From assembly GCF_009193185.1 (NCBI RefSeq), contig NZ_VUKF01000021.1, forward strand, positions 21,169-85,168: 64,000 nt of DNA, read 5' to 3'. How positions within the stretch are numbered: position 1 is the first letter of the stretch; each line of letters opens with the position of its first letter. The notes below the pieces were generated by a model, which worked only from the letters and a program-made list of their open reading frames with translations, made no database searches and was not told the origin of the DNA. A program made the translations under genes and the position numbers. Positions 43,515-52,006 of this stretch are shown here, in pieces. The stretch is from Georgenia thermotolerans (GTDB taxonomy: Bacteria; Actinomycetota; Actinomycetes; Actinomycetales; Actinomycetaceae).

Positions 43515-43840
43515 ATGGCCCGCCGCGAGGCCTGGGGCACGGCCGGCCCCGCTCGGACCCTTCGGCACGTGGGGCGGAGTCGTCGACCGGGCGGGGAAAA
43601 GCCCAGGTGGGGCGGGGTAGTGCGGCGACCCCTCGGTGGACGTGGGGGCGCATGCCGGGAGGGTGCCGTTCCGGAGGGTGGGTGGTGGTGTGGTGCACGC
43701 CTCGCGCCGGGGGGCGGGAGCTGGTGTGGCGAACGCCTCGCTCCAGGGGTGTGGCGATCGCCGCCGACACTCCCGTACCTGTCTCGCAACCTGCTTGCGC
43801 GCTAAGTATCTTGGCGGTGCAGGGGCGGCACTCTCCCAGG
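43515..43840. other. Gene-poor region with imperfect 36-bp repeats
   Basis: No convincing gene is seen between the dehydrogenase promoter and marR. Part of it (about 43685-43760) is built of imperfect repeats: GGTGTGG(T/C)G followed by (C/A)ACGCCTCGC occurs at about 43690 and 43726, and a shorter copy (GTGTGGCGATCGCC) at about 43750. The core, read on the minus strand as GCGAGGCGT, is the same as the core of the repeat array at 54.2 kb. CTAAGTATCTTGG at about 43802-43814 is a dyad-like AT-rich stretch that may be the marR promoter/operator. Confidence 0.45.
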
Positions 43841-43853
43841 GATGGAGCTTCCG

Positions 43854-44333
43854 ATGACGCCACCGACCAAGGCGTCGCCGACGCTCGATGACCGAGCGTC
43901 CATCGAGCTGTGGGGGCGCGTGATCCAGGGCTTCCAGGCGACGAACCGGGCGATCCACGGCGCCATCAAGGCGGCCTTCGCCCTGAACGAGGCGGAGGCG
44001 GAGACGCTGCTCAACCTGCACCGCCACCCCGAGCACCGCGTTCCCATGGCGAAGCTCGCCCGCGCGGCCGCCTTCACCACCGGTGGCTTCACGAAGATCG
44101 CGGACAAGCTCACCCGGCGGGGCCTGGTCGTCCGGGTCCCGTGTGCGGACGACCGGCGCGTGACCTTCCTCGAGCTCACGCCCGCCGGCAGCGACGTCGC
44201 CGCCGAGCTGGCCCGTCTCGTCGCGGACGTCAACCGGTCCCGGGTCATCGACGTCCTCGGCCCCGATCGGGCCGCCCTCGTCGCCGAGGCCATGACGGAC
44301 CTCTACCGCGCCAACCGTCCGCCCGGCCGGTAG
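43854..44333 (+). CDS. MarR family transcriptional regulator
   Basis: A 159-residue MarR-type regulator: dimer helix ELWGRVIQGFQATNRAIHGAIKAAFALNEAEAETLLNL, winged helix MAKLARAAAFTTGGFTKIADKLTRRGLVVRVPCADDRRVTFLELTPAG, and the final dimer helices. The wing (CADDRR) and the T-P-A-G end are standard. ATG 43854 is chosen because GGAG lies 6 nt upstream; ATG 43842 would add MELP. A possible target is the palindrome near 43500 in front of the glucose dehydrogenase gene (inference). Confidence 0.88.
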   Translation: MTPPTKASPTLDDRASIELWGRVIQGFQATNRAIHGAIKAAFALNEAEAETLLNLHRHPEHRVPMAKLARAAAFTTGGFTKIADKLTRRGLVVRVPCADDRRVTFLELTPAGSDVAAELARLVADVNRSRVIDVLGPDRAALVAEAMTDLYRANRPPGR

Positions 44334-44500
44334 CCGTTCCCGCCCGCACGCCGGGAGCGAGCGCGCCGGCGGGCGCCGGCTGGTGTCGGGGGTGCCGGCC
44401 CGCGCCGCCGTCCCACCGGTCCGCCTTTCGTCATGAGGTGGTCAAGCCCTCGCCCGGACGCGGTGCACGACGGGTCGAGATCGTGGATAGGGTGGCACTC

Positions 44501-45307
44501 GTGAGGCAGGCAGGAGCGAGGTCCCAGCGGGTCGCCGTCGTCATCCCCGCCAAGGACGAGGTGGACCGCATCGCCGCCACCGTCCGCGCCGCCCGCGCCA
44601 TCCCGCACGTCGACCTCGTGCTCGTGGTCGACGACGGCTCCGAGGACGACACCCAGCACGCGGCCCGCGCCGCCGGTGCCGTCGTCGTGCGGCACTCGGT
44701 CAACCGCGGCAAGGCCTCCGCCATGGAGACCGGCGCCTCCGTCGTGGCCATGCGCGACGTCGAGGGCCGGCCCCCGCGCCTGCTCCTCTTCCTCGACGCC
44801 GACCTGGGCGAGACCGCGGTGGCGACCGCGCCGCTGGTCCCCCCGGTCCTCGAGGGCCGGGCCGACTGCACCATCGCCGTGCTGCCGCCCCAGCCCGGCG
44901 CCGGCGGCCGCGGCATCGTCACCGGCCTTGCGCGCCGGTCCATCGCCCGCGCCACCGGCTGGACCCCCACCCAGCCGCTCTCCGGCCAGCGGTGCCTCAC
45001 CCGCGCCGCGTTCGAGGCGGCCAGCCCGCTCTCGCGCGGCTGGGGCGTGGAGACCGGGATGACCATCGACCTGCTCGTCGCCGGGCTGACGGTCATGGAG
45101 GTGCCCTGCGACCTGCGTCACCGGCCCTCCCGCAACGACCTCGCCGGCCAGCTGCACCGCGGCGCGCAGTACCGCGACGTCGCCCTGGCGGTCAACGCCC
45201 GGCGGCTGCGCGGGGTGCGCGTGCCGCCCTCGCGGCGCGGGGACGACGCCGCCCACCAGAAGCCCGGCCGCCCCTACCGCGCCTGGGCGACCTCGCCGGA
45301 GGGCTGA
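44501..45307 (+). CDS. Glycosyltransferase family 2 protein
   Basis: A 268-residue GT-A fold transferase: VAVVIPAKDEVDRIAATVRAAR, VLVVDDGSEDDTQHAARAAGAVVVRH, NRGKASAMETG and LLFLDADLGE (the DxD-type metal site). The C-terminal WGVETGMTIDLLVAGLTVMEVPCDLRHRPS resembles glucosyl-3-phosphoglycerate synthase and dolichyl-phosphate transferases. No membrane helices are seen, so it is cytosolic. GTG 44501 sits 7 nt after TAGGGT, a leaderless start. Its last 34 bp overlap the convergent membrane-protein gene. Confidence 0.87.
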   Translation: MRQAGARSQRVAVVIPAKDEVDRIAATVRAARAIPHVDLVLVVDDGSEDDTQHAARAAGAVVVRHSVNRGKASAMETGASVVAMRDVEGRPPRLLLFLDADLGETAVATAPLVPPVLEGRADCTIAVLPPQPGAGGRGIVTGLARRSIARATGWTPTQPLSGQRCLTRAAFEAASPLSRGWGVETGMTIDLLVAGLTVMEVPCDLRHRPSRNDLAGQLHRGAQYRDVALAVNARRLRGVRVPPSRRGDDAAHQKPGRPYRAWATSPEG

Positions 45308-47850
45308 GCGTCCTCGTCGGGCCCCGGCTCCGCCTCGGGCCCCTCGCCCGGGCGTCGGCCGCCGTCGTCCGGGGCGTCCGGTAGCTCGCCGCTCTCGGCG
45401 ACGCCGTGCACGAGCAGCCAGCCCGTCACCACCGCCACCAGCAGCGGCACGGACATGGAGATCCCGATGGCCGGCAGCACGATGCCGGAGTCGTTGACGG
45501 CGAAGGCGAGCGCGAACGTGGTGCCCAGCGCCACCAGCGTGGGGCGCAGCATGACGGCGTCGCGGTCGATGCGCCCGATGGTGTCCCCGCCGGTGAGCCA
45601 GCCGTAGCTGGACTCGCCCCGGTGCTCCCGCCGCAGCGGCCGGGTGAGCAGGACGACCACGACGACGATCCCGCCGATCACCAGCAGGGTCAGGGTCGAG
45701 CCGAACAGGTTGGTCAGGTTCTGCGAGGCCTTGCGGCTGATGACCGACCACAGCCCGCCGTCGAGCACCGTCTCGACGAAGCGGCCCAGGTGCGAGCGCT
45801 CGGCGGGCGGGCGCAGCCAGTCGACCACCGAGAAGCTCAGCGCCGCCACCGCGGTGACGCCGAGCACGGCCAGCACCCGCTGCCAGGTCAGCCGGACGCC
45901 CATCGCCAGCAGCGCGAGCACGAGGAAGCCGGGGATCAGCGCCGGCGGGCCGCCGAAGTCGGCCCCGATCGACGGGGCGCCGTCGAGCACCGTGGCGACG
46001 AGCCCGATGACCGCGATGGCCGCCGCGGCCCAGCGCCGTCGCCCGCGCCGCACCAGCGGGTCGCTCACGCACAGGGCCACGAGGATGGTGGCGGCGGCGA
46101 AGAGGGAGAACGAGGAGTTGTTGAACCCGTAGAACCGCCCGCCCACCTGCGGCTGGATCCCCATGAGGGAGGAGACCTGCAGCCGGGCGCCGGTGAGGAC
46201 GTCCCCGGCGAGCACCACGGCGGTCAGGCCGGCGACCACGCCGACCGGCGCGAGCAGCCGGCGCCGCCACGGCCCGGCCAGCGCCACCGCGGCGATGACG
46301 ACGGCGAGGGCCAGGGTGAGGGCGTACACCGCGCTGGCGGGGCTGTCGGCGCGCCACCACGGCAGCAGGTTGGTCAGGTAGGACGCCACCGGCACGGCGC
46401 CGATGATCACCGCGGCCCAGCGCAGCGTGCGCAGCAGCGGGGCCGGGCGGCGCGAGCGCAGCGCCCGAGCCATCCGGGCGCGGGTCGGCCCGTGCCCCTC
46501 CAGGCGCGCCGCCGCGCCGTCGAGCATGCGCCGGTTCAGCCCGAGCGTCACCACGCCGTAGAGCAGCAGGTTGACGAGGACCAGCGCCGAGTAGAACGGC
46601 CCCACCAGGGCCTTGACCTCCACCGCGTGCCGGTTCGTGTCGTCGAGCGCGGCCACGCGGGCCGGGCCGGAGCGGCCGTCGTCGGTCACGCCCAGCGGCG
46701 CCCCGGCCAGGCCGGCGGGGACGTCGACGCCGAGCATCGCGAGCACGGTGGGCGTGAGGTCGGTGGACTGGACCATGCCCGGCTGGCGGGTGGAGCGGGT
46801 GTCGAACACGGCGCCGTCGGCGGGGATCGGCGGCAGCGCCGGGCCGTCGCCGGTGAGCAGCTGCATGAGGGCGACCGACCCGGAGTCGGCCACCGAGGCG
46901 AGCAGCACGGTCGCGTGGGGCGCGGACTCGCGCACGGCGGCGAGCACCGCCCCCACCCGCGCGTCGATCGCCGCGACCTGCAGGCCCCGCTCCGGGGACT
47001 TGAGCAGCCAGGCCTCCTCGGCGGGCAGGCTCGGGGTCTCGGCGGGCGCCGGCTCGCTGAGCGGGCTCGTGGCGCTCGGGGCGTCGCTGGGCGCGGGCAC
47101 CAGCGGGCGGTTGCGGTCGCGCACCGCGCCGACGTCGACGACGGCGAGCGCCTTGCCGGGCAGCGCCTGGGCCACCTGGTCCTGCAGGCGCACGGAGCTG
47201 GTGGAGGCGTAGGCGTGCTCGCCGGCCACCGTGCCGGCCGAGGTGGCCAGCGCGATCGCGGCGCCGGGGCCGACGGCGAGGGTGGGCACGCCCGCCTGGC
47301 TCAGGGTGTCGCCGAGGAGGCCGGGGGTGGCGTCGTAGGACGCGGCGGCGGCGGCCCCGAGGTAGTCGGACCAGCCGGGCACGGCGCCGCCCTGGTCCGC
47401 CTCGTCCAGGTGGCGGCAGGTGCCGTACTGCTCCATCGGCACGTCGGCGGCGCGCCGGCCGGCGGAGAGGGCGAGCCAGCCGTCGGCCGGGCAGGTGGAG
47501 GAGCGCACCGAGCGCACCACCAGGTTGGCGCTGGCCCCGTGCTGGGCCAGGCCCCACATGTTCGGCGTGGCCAGGGAGGACAGGTCCTCCCAGCGCACCC
47601 CGGCGGTGCCGATGACGACGACCGGGGCGTCCGGGCCGGCGGTGCCCGGCTGCGCGCGGGGGCCGGCGGGCGGCGCCGGCGCGCCGGCGGCCGGTGCCGT
47701 CCCGGTGCCCGCGGTCACCCCGGCGGCCGGCGTGGCGGCCGCCGCCTGGACCAGCGGCAGGAGGAAGGGCAGCACGAGGGCCAGGGCGACGACCAGCGCG
47801 ATGATGGTGGCCCTGCGCCGCTGCTGCTGCCGGCGTCGGGTGCTGCTCAC
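45274..47850 (-). CDS. Large membrane protein with an alkaline-phosphatase-like N-terminal domain
   Basis: An 858-residue protein. A basic N-terminus and one helix (about residues 13-35) are followed by an Ala/Pro/Gly-rich linker. A ~350-residue extracytoplasmic domain resembles the alkaline phosphatase/phosphoglycerate-mutase-like superfamily (VVVIGTAGVRWEDLS, ATPNMWGLAQHGASANLVVRS, TDLTPTVLAMLG). About 10-11 helices follow (roughly residues 440-830) and an acidic tail. A similar domain plus membrane part occurs in uncharacterised actinobacterial envelope proteins. The adjacent glycosyltransferase suggests envelope glycan chemistry (inference). GTG 47850 lies 7 nt after TAGGCT. Confidence 0.8.
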   Translation of the reverse strand: MSSTRRRQQQRRRATIIALVVALALVLPFLLPLVQAAAATPAAGVTAGTGTAPAAGAPAPPAGPRAQPGTAGPDAPVVVIGTAGVRWEDLSSLATPNMWGLAQHGASANLVVRSVRSSTCPADGWLALSAGRRAADVPMEQYGTCRHLDEADQGGAVPGWSDYLGAAAAASYDATPGLLGDTLSQAGVPTLAVGPGAAIALATSAGTVAGEHAYASTSSVRLQDQVAQALPGKALAVVDVGAVRDRNRPLVPAPSDAPSATSPLSEPAPAETPSLPAEEAWLLKSPERGLQVAAIDARVGAVLAAVRESAPHATVLLASVADSGSVALMQLLTGDGPALPPIPADGAVFDTRSTRQPGMVQSTDLTPTVLAMLGVDVPAGLAGAPLGVTDDGRSGPARVAALDDTNRHAVEVKALVGPFYSALVLVNLLLYGVVTLGLNRRMLDGAAARLEGHGPTRARMARALRSRRPAPLLRTLRWAAVIIGAVPVASYLTNLLPWWRADSPASAVYALTLALAVVIAAVALAGPWRRRLLAPVGVVAGLTAVVLAGDVLTGARLQVSSLMGIQPQVGGRFYGFNNSSFSLFAAATILVALCVSDPLVRRGRRRWAAAAIAVIGLVATVLDGAPSIGADFGGPPALIPGFLVLALLAMGVRLTWQRVLAVLGVTAVAALSFSVVDWLRPPAERSHLGRFVETVLDGGLWSVISRKASQNLTNLFGSTLTLLVIGGIVVVVVLLTRPLRREHRGESSYGWLTGGDTIGRIDRDAVMLRPTLVALGTTFALAFAVNDSGIVLPAIGISMSVPLLVAVVTGWLLVHGVAESGELPDAPDDGGRRPGEGPEAEPGPDEDAQPSGEVAQAR

Positions 47851-47946
47851 GTCCGGAAGCCTACGTGCCACGTGCTGGACCGGCCGGGGAGGGGGCGCGC
47901 GCACGGCACTAGGCTCGGGCGCGATCTGAGACCGGGAGGATCCCTC

Positions 47947-48996
47947 ATGCACGACGACGCAGGCGACGTCGAGCGCGTCAGCACGGTGCCCGACGGGCTC
48001 GCCGAGGCGCGCCATGGCGCGGCCGAGGCGGCGCCCGCGCCCGCCGCGACGGGCACCGCCCGCGCCCGCTACGCCTACCTCGGCCCGGAGGGCACCTTCA
48101 CCGAGGCGGCGCTGCTGCAGGTGACCGATCCCACGGAGTCCGACCTCGTCCCGTGCCTGGACGTGGTGACCGCGCTGGACCTGGTGCGCCGCGGGGAGGC
48201 GGACTTCGCCGTCGTGCCGATCGAGAACTCGGTCGAGGGCAGCGTCAACGTCACCCTCGACAGCCTCGCGACCGGCTCCCCGCTGGTCATCGTCGGCGAG
48301 ATGCTCGTGCCGATCGCGTTCGTGCTGGCCGCCCGCGAGGGGATGACCCTGGCGCACGTGCGGCGCATCTCCACCCACCCGCACGCCTGGGCCCAGTGCC
48401 GCGGCTGGGTGGCCGCGCACCTGCCCGGCGCCGTGCACGTGCCGGCCACCTCCACCGCGGCCGCCGCGGCGCTGCTCGCCGGCGACCAGGACGCGCCCGG
48501 CTTCGACGCCGCGCTCTCCTCGCCCCTGTCGGCGGCGAAGTACGGCCTGAGCGTGCTGGCCGACGGCGTGGCCGACAACCCCCACGCCGTCACCCGGTTC
48601 ATCCTCGTCGCCCGGCCGGGCTACCTGCCCGAGCCCACCGGGGCGGACAAGACCACCCTCATGGTCCACCTGCCCGACAACGAGGCCGGGGCGCTGCTGA
48701 GCATGCTCGAGCAGTTCGCCACCCGCGGGGTCAACCTCTCGCGCATCGAGTCCCGGCCCATCGGGGACTCCCTGGGCCGGTACTCCTTCTCCATCGACGC
48801 CGAGGGGCACGTGAGCGAGGAGCGGGTGCAGGCCACGCTCATCGGCCTGCACCGGGTGTGCCCCACGGTGCGGTTCCTCGGCTCCTACCCGCGCGCCGAC
48901 GGCCAGCGCCCGCACCTGCGCCCGGGCACCCACGACGCCGACTTCCGCGCGGCCCGCGAGTGGGTGCGCGACCTGCTCGCCGGCGGGACGGCCTGA
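47947..48996 (+). CDS. pheA: Prephenate dehydratase
   Basis: A 349-residue monofunctional prephenate dehydratase with a ~40-residue Ala-rich N-terminal extension. The catalytic domain starts ARYAYLGPEGTFTEAAL and contains VPIENSVEGSVNVTLDSL and the NPHAVTRFILVAR block with the catalytic Thr. The C-terminal ACT domain (GALLSMLEQFATRGVNLSRIESRPIGDSLGRYSFSID) carries the ESRP phenylalanine-binding motif for feedback inhibition. It makes phenylpyruvate for phenylalanine synthesis. GGAGGA precedes the ATG. Confidence 0.95.
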   Translation: MHDDAGDVERVSTVPDGLAEARHGAAEAAPAPAATGTARARYAYLGPEGTFTEAALLQVTDPTESDLVPCLDVVTALDLVRRGEADFAVVPIENSVEGSVNVTLDSLATGSPLVIVGEMLVPIAFVLAAREGMTLAHVRRISTHPHAWAQCRGWVAAHLPGAVHVPATSTAAAAALLAGDQDAPGFDAALSSPLSAAKYGLSVLADGVADNPHAVTRFILVARPGYLPEPTGADKTTLMVHLPDNEAGALLSMLEQFATRGVNLSRIESRPIGDSLGRYSFSIDAEGHVSEERVQATLIGLHRVCPTVRFLGSYPRADGQRPHLRPGTHDADFRAAREWVRDLLAGGTA

Positions 48997-49012
48997 GCCG
49001 GGGCGGCGGCCC

Positions 49013-50278
49013 TCACGCGGTCCGGACGACCAGGCCGCCCTTCTCCGCCCGAACGTAGATCGTCGTCGCGAACCCGACCAGGTCGCCGTCGACCTGGACG
49101 TGCTCGGGCTCCTCGGTGCGCACCACGAGCTCCTGGGCCCGACGGAACCGGATCGAGCCGGTGCTGTAGGGCAGGAGGTCCTTGCGGACGCCCAGCCCCT
49201 GGAGGGTGACCTTGCGCAGCAGGTCCGCCCAGCCGATGAGCCCCCCGCGGGTGTCGATGACGGCGATGTCGAGGTAGCCGTCGTCGATCTGGGCGTCGGG
49301 GAACAGGACGACGCCGCCGGGCAGGCGCCCGACGTTGGCGAACAGGATGGTGCGGGCGGTGATCGTCTCCGACTGCTCGCTGGCGCCGAGCTCCACCGAC
49401 GCCCGGATCTTCCGCCCGGCGAGGTGCTTGACGCCGGCGACGAAGTAGGCGATCCAGCCGAGCCTGGCCTTGAGCTCCTCGTCCGCGCCGGCGACCATCG
49501 CGGCGTCGAAGCCGAGGCCGCCGATGACGAGGAAGACGTGCTCCTTGTCCGGGTCCTCCGGCGCCGCCGGCGTGTCGGGCGGGACCGCCCCGGCCTCCTC
49601 GAGCGTGCCGGCGTCCTCGGGGTGGGCCGGGTCGAGGTAGCGGCCCTTGGCCGCCTGCCCGGACTCGGTGCGCTCGGCGGAGCGGGCCGTCGAGGCGTCC
49701 TCGCGCCCGCGCACCTCCCGGGCCTCCGCCGCGGTCAGCGGCTCGGTGCGCAGCCAGCCGAGGTCGACGGTGCGGTTGCGCCCGGTCAGCGCGGTCGCGA
49801 CCATCTCGCGCTGGCTGGTCAGCGGCAGGTCCAGGTTGCGGGCGAAGAGGTTGCCGGTGCCCAGCGGCAGCAGCCCCATGGGCACCCCGGTGCCCGCGAG
49901 GCCCTCGGCGACGGCGCGGACCGTGCCGTCCCCGCCCGCCGCGATGACCACCGAGGCGCCGCGCTCGAGCGCCTCGCGGGTCTGGCCCAGGCCCGGGTCC
50001 TCCACGGTGGTCTCGAACCACAGCGGCTCGTCCATCCCCACGTCGGTGGCCGTCTGGGCCACGAGGGCGCGCACCGTCCGGGCGTCGGCGCCCTTGGAGG
50101 GGTTGAACACGACAGCGGGCGGCCCGCCGCGGGGCTCGTCGGCGGCCTTCTCGGGCGGCCCGGGCTCGGCGAACGACGGCGTGCGCCGCCGCACGGCCCG
50201 CCAGGTGGCCAGTCCGAGCACCACCGCGACGAGCGCGAGCACCAGGGCGGCCACCGCCACCCACGCCTCCCAGGTCAT
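49013..50278 (-). CDS. Diacylglycerol kinase family (lipid kinase) protein with insertion
   Basis: A 421-residue protein with an N-terminal membrane helix (about residues 4-26) and a DAGK catalytic domain: AVVFNPSKGADARTVRALV, VVIAAGGDGTVRAVAEGLAGTGVPMGLLPLGTGNLFARNL and RKIRASVELG; QVDGDLVG follows near the C-terminus. Between the two lobes, a low-complexity charged insertion of about 60 residues (around residues 205-265) interrupts the usual layout. DgkB/YegS-like enzymes phosphorylate diacylglycerol or related lipids. ATG 50278 lies 6 nt after TACGTT. Confidence 0.87.
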   Translation of the reverse strand: MTWEAWVAVAALVLALVAVVLGLATWRAVRRRTPSFAEPGPPEKAADEPRGGPPAVVFNPSKGADARTVRALVAQTATDVGMDEPLWFETTVEDPGLGQTREALERGASVVIAAGGDGTVRAVAEGLAGTGVPMGLLPLGTGNLFARNLDLPLTSQREMVATALTGRNRTVDLGWLRTEPLTAAEAREVRGREDASTARSAERTESGQAAKGRYLDPAHPEDAGTLEEAGAVPPDTPAAPEDPDKEHVFLVIGGLGFDAAMVAGADEELKARLGWIAYFVAGVKHLAGRKIRASVELGASEQSETITARTILFANVGRLPGGVVLFPDAQIDDGYLDIAVIDTRGGLIGWADLLRKVTLQGLGVRKDLLPYSTGSIRFRRAQELVVRTEEPEHVQVDGDLVGFATTIYVRAEKGGLVVRTA

Positions 50279-50341
50279 AGGGGCAACGTAACGGTCTCCC
50301 CGGGCCACCCGCCCCTCGGGGGCATGTGGCGGGGGCTGGCG

Positions 50342-50653
50342 TCAGGGACCGGCCGGTGCGGCCCCCGGGTGGACGAGGGCGACGGCGGCGCCGGTCGGCG
50401 GGGCGACGCCGAGCAGGATGACGATGGCCACCAGGGCCAGCACGAGGGCGATCGCCAGGAGCAGGGCCACCGCGGTGATGGCGGCGATGACCCACGTCGC
50501 GCGGCGGCGCATGTCGGTGGTCTCGGTGACGTGCAGGTCGTGGTTGGCGGCCTCGCGCTCGGCCCCGTCGAAGAGGCCCTTGAGGTAGGCGCTCTGCTCG
50601 CCGCCGGGCGCGTCCGGGCGGCGCCCGTCGATGGATCGGACGTTGTCCTCCAC
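50342..50653 (-). CDS. Small single-helix-cluster membrane protein, unknown function
   Basis: A 103-residue protein: acidic, disordered first ~45 residues (MEDNVRSIDGRRPDAPG...), then a long hydrophobic segment (WVIAAITAVALLLAIALVLALV) and a short Ala/Pro-rich tail. No family was recognised. GTG 50653 has AAGGGGGG upstream, which supports it as a real gene. Confidence 0.6.
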   Translation of the reverse strand: MEDNVRSIDGRRPDAPGGEQSAYLKGLFDGAEREAANHDLHVTETTDMRRRATWVIAAITAVALLLAIALVLALVAIVILLGVAPPTGAAVALVHPGAAPAGP

Positions 50654-50713
50654 ACGCGCCCCCCTTCACCCGGCGGGTCACCCCTGGGGGTCACCCTCGC
50701 GGATGCGGCGAGG

Positions 50714-50986
50714 CTACCCCGCGCTTCGGCGGTCCGGAGGCGAATCGGCCGCGTCCGGTTCCAGGTAGCCGGTGTCGATCAGGGCCGCGCGGAGCACGTC
50801 GGTCTCCGGGGTCCCGGTGAGCGCGGCGATGGCCTTGAGGTTCGCCCGGCTCGGCAGCGCGCTGGGGCGCTTCCAGTTGAGCAGCGTCTGCGGCTGGACG
50901 CCGAGCTTCGCGGCGAGCTGCCGGTAGGAGGGCGGGTAGAGCTGCTCGTCGATGTGCCGCTGGAGGATGCCCCACAGGTGTCCCAT
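50714..50986 (-). CDS. XRE-type helix-turn-helix protein
   Basis: A 90-residue protein whose core is an XRE/Cro-like helix-turn-helix: YRQLAAKLGVQPQTLLNWKRPSALPSRANLKAIAALTG. It begins MGHLWGILQRHIDEQLYPPS. It is divergent from another XRE gene at 51276. A promoter on its side reads TTGTAC (51071-51066) and TTATCC (51048-51043) with 17-bp spacing. Both promoters carry a CGTACAAA element (about 51065 and 51181), perhaps a shared operator. Such divergent small regulators are typical of prophage or mobile-element control regions. Confidence 0.72.
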   Translation of the reverse strand: MGHLWGILQRHIDEQLYPPSYRQLAAKLGVQPQTLLNWKRPSALPSRANLKAIAALTGTPETDVLRAALIDTGYLEPDAADSPPDRRSAG

Positions 50987-51042
50987 CAGGACTCACCGCC
51001 AAGTCTCCGCGCGCCCCGGCGCGCGCGGTGTTCGGTAGCGCT

Positions 51043-51222
51043 GGATAAATGAGGGTCGTTCCACCGTACAAAGGGTGGGCACCGGTGTCCATGGTCAGAA
51101 CCGGCCAGCCGAACGGGCCGCGCCGCGCGCCCGCCTCTGCTATCGGAGGGTGACACCGAGCCGGGCTTGGGCACCATGTCCGTACAAAACGTCTTGTCTC
51201 GCTGGACGGGGTGCTCTACGTT
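51043..51222. promoter_or_regulatory. Divergent promoters between the two XRE genes
   Basis: Two clear promoters face away from each other. On the minus strand are TTGTAC (51071-51066) and TTATCC (51048-51043), spaced 17 bp. On the plus strand are TTGTCT (51194-51199) and TACGTT (51217-51222), also spaced 17 bp. A CGTACAAA octamer occurs next to each -35 region (about 51065 and 51181), as expected for a common regulator site. Confidence 0.6.
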
Positions 51223-51275
51223 CGCCCCATAGCGGGGGCCGCCCGTGCCGCCGCCCGGGACACCAGGGGTCAGCG

Positions 51276-51578
51276 ATGGAGCTGCCACAGGTCGTCGTGC
51301 TGCAGGACCCGAAGAGGCTCGCGCGGCTGATGGTCGTCGAGGACGCGACCCAGCGGGAGGTGGCCGCCGCCGCCGGCTGGGCGTCGCACTCCTACCTCGG
51401 CCGCCTGCTGCGGGGGAGCGCGCGCACGCTCACGCGCGAGGCCGCGGACCGCATCGCGGCGTACCTGGGCGTGGAGACCGGCGACCTGTTCCTGCCGCTC
51501 CCGTCCGCCCGCGACTGCCCGCCGGGCGCCGGGGCCGGCCGGTGCCGCTGCCGCGACGACGTCGGAGGGACGCGATGA
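51276..51578 (+). CDS. XRE-type helix-turn-helix protein with Cys-rich tail
   Basis: A 100-residue protein. The DNA-binding part is LARLMVVEDATQREVAAAAGWASHSYLGRLLRGSARTLTREAADRIAAYLGVETGDLFL, close to small regulators found in actinophages and integrative elements. The last ~20 residues contain three cysteines (DCPPGAGAGRCRCRDD) that might bind metal. The stop overlaps the ATG of the next gene (ATGA), coupling it to a membrane coiled-coil protein. It is divergent from the other XRE gene. Confidence 0.78.
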   Translation: MELPQVVVLQDPKRLARLMVVEDATQREVAAAAGWASHSYLGRLLRGSARTLTREAADRIAAYLGVETGDLFLPLPSARDCPPGAGAGRCRCRDDVGGTR

Positions 51579-51922
51579 GCGGCGCGGACTGGGCCGGGCT
51601 CGTCGTCGCCGTGGCCTCCGGGGTGCTCGTCCACTGGCTCGGCCAGGGCCTGTGGGACGCCCTGGCCGCGCGGGGGAAGGCGCGCGCGTCGGCCGCGGGC
51701 GCCGACCGGCGGGCGCGCCGCGACCAGGTGGCCGATCTCGAGAGCGCCCTCGCCCGCGCGTTGGCCGACCGCGACGACGAGCGGGCCGAGAAGGAGAAGG
51801 CCGAGGCCGCCCGGGACCGGGCCCTGGCCCGGTGCCGGGCGCTGGAGGACTATGCCCACCGGCTGCGCGAGGGCTGCCCGGGCACGCCGCCGCCCTGGCC
51901 CACGACGCTCCTCAGGGTCTGA
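51575..51922 (+). CDS. Membrane-anchored coiled-coil protein coupled to the XRE gene
   Basis: A 115-residue protein with one N-terminal hydrophobic helix (WAGLVVAVASGVLVHWLGQGL), then a long highly charged coiled coil (RRDQVADLESALARALADRDDERAEKEKAEAARDRALARCRALEDYAHRL split over about residues 48-97) and a Pro-rich end. The size and layout recall phage lysis or tail-associated small proteins, but no family was recognised. ATGA overlap with the regulator and GGAGGGA upstream support it. A 32-bp direct duplication (51903 and 51935) covers its stop region. Confidence 0.68.
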   Translation: MSGADWAGLVVAVASGVLVHWLGQGLWDALAARGKARASAAGADRRARRDQVADLESALARALADRDDERAEKEKAEAARDRALARCRALEDYAHRLREGCPGTPPPWPTTLLRV

Positions 51923-51959
51923 CGGCACGACCCGCGACGCTCCTGCGGGTCCGACGGCG
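51903..51959. repeat. 32-bp-period direct duplication at the end of the coiled-coil gene
   Basis: CGACGCTCCTCAGGGTCTGA at 51903 and CGACGCTCCTGCGGGTCCGA at 51935 are two imperfect copies, offset by 32 bp. The first copy contains the gene's stop codon; the second lies in the spacer before serS. Confidence 0.6.
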
Positions 51960-52006
51960 CGCGGGCACGAACCGGGCGGCACGAGGGCGGCCATTAGGCT
52001 TCGAGC

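Noticed and set aside
43515..43805. A 96-codon frame directly after the AT-rich palindrome
   Set aside because: The translation is Trp/Gly/Arg-rich, follows the repeat periodicity, and the promoter found there points the other way.
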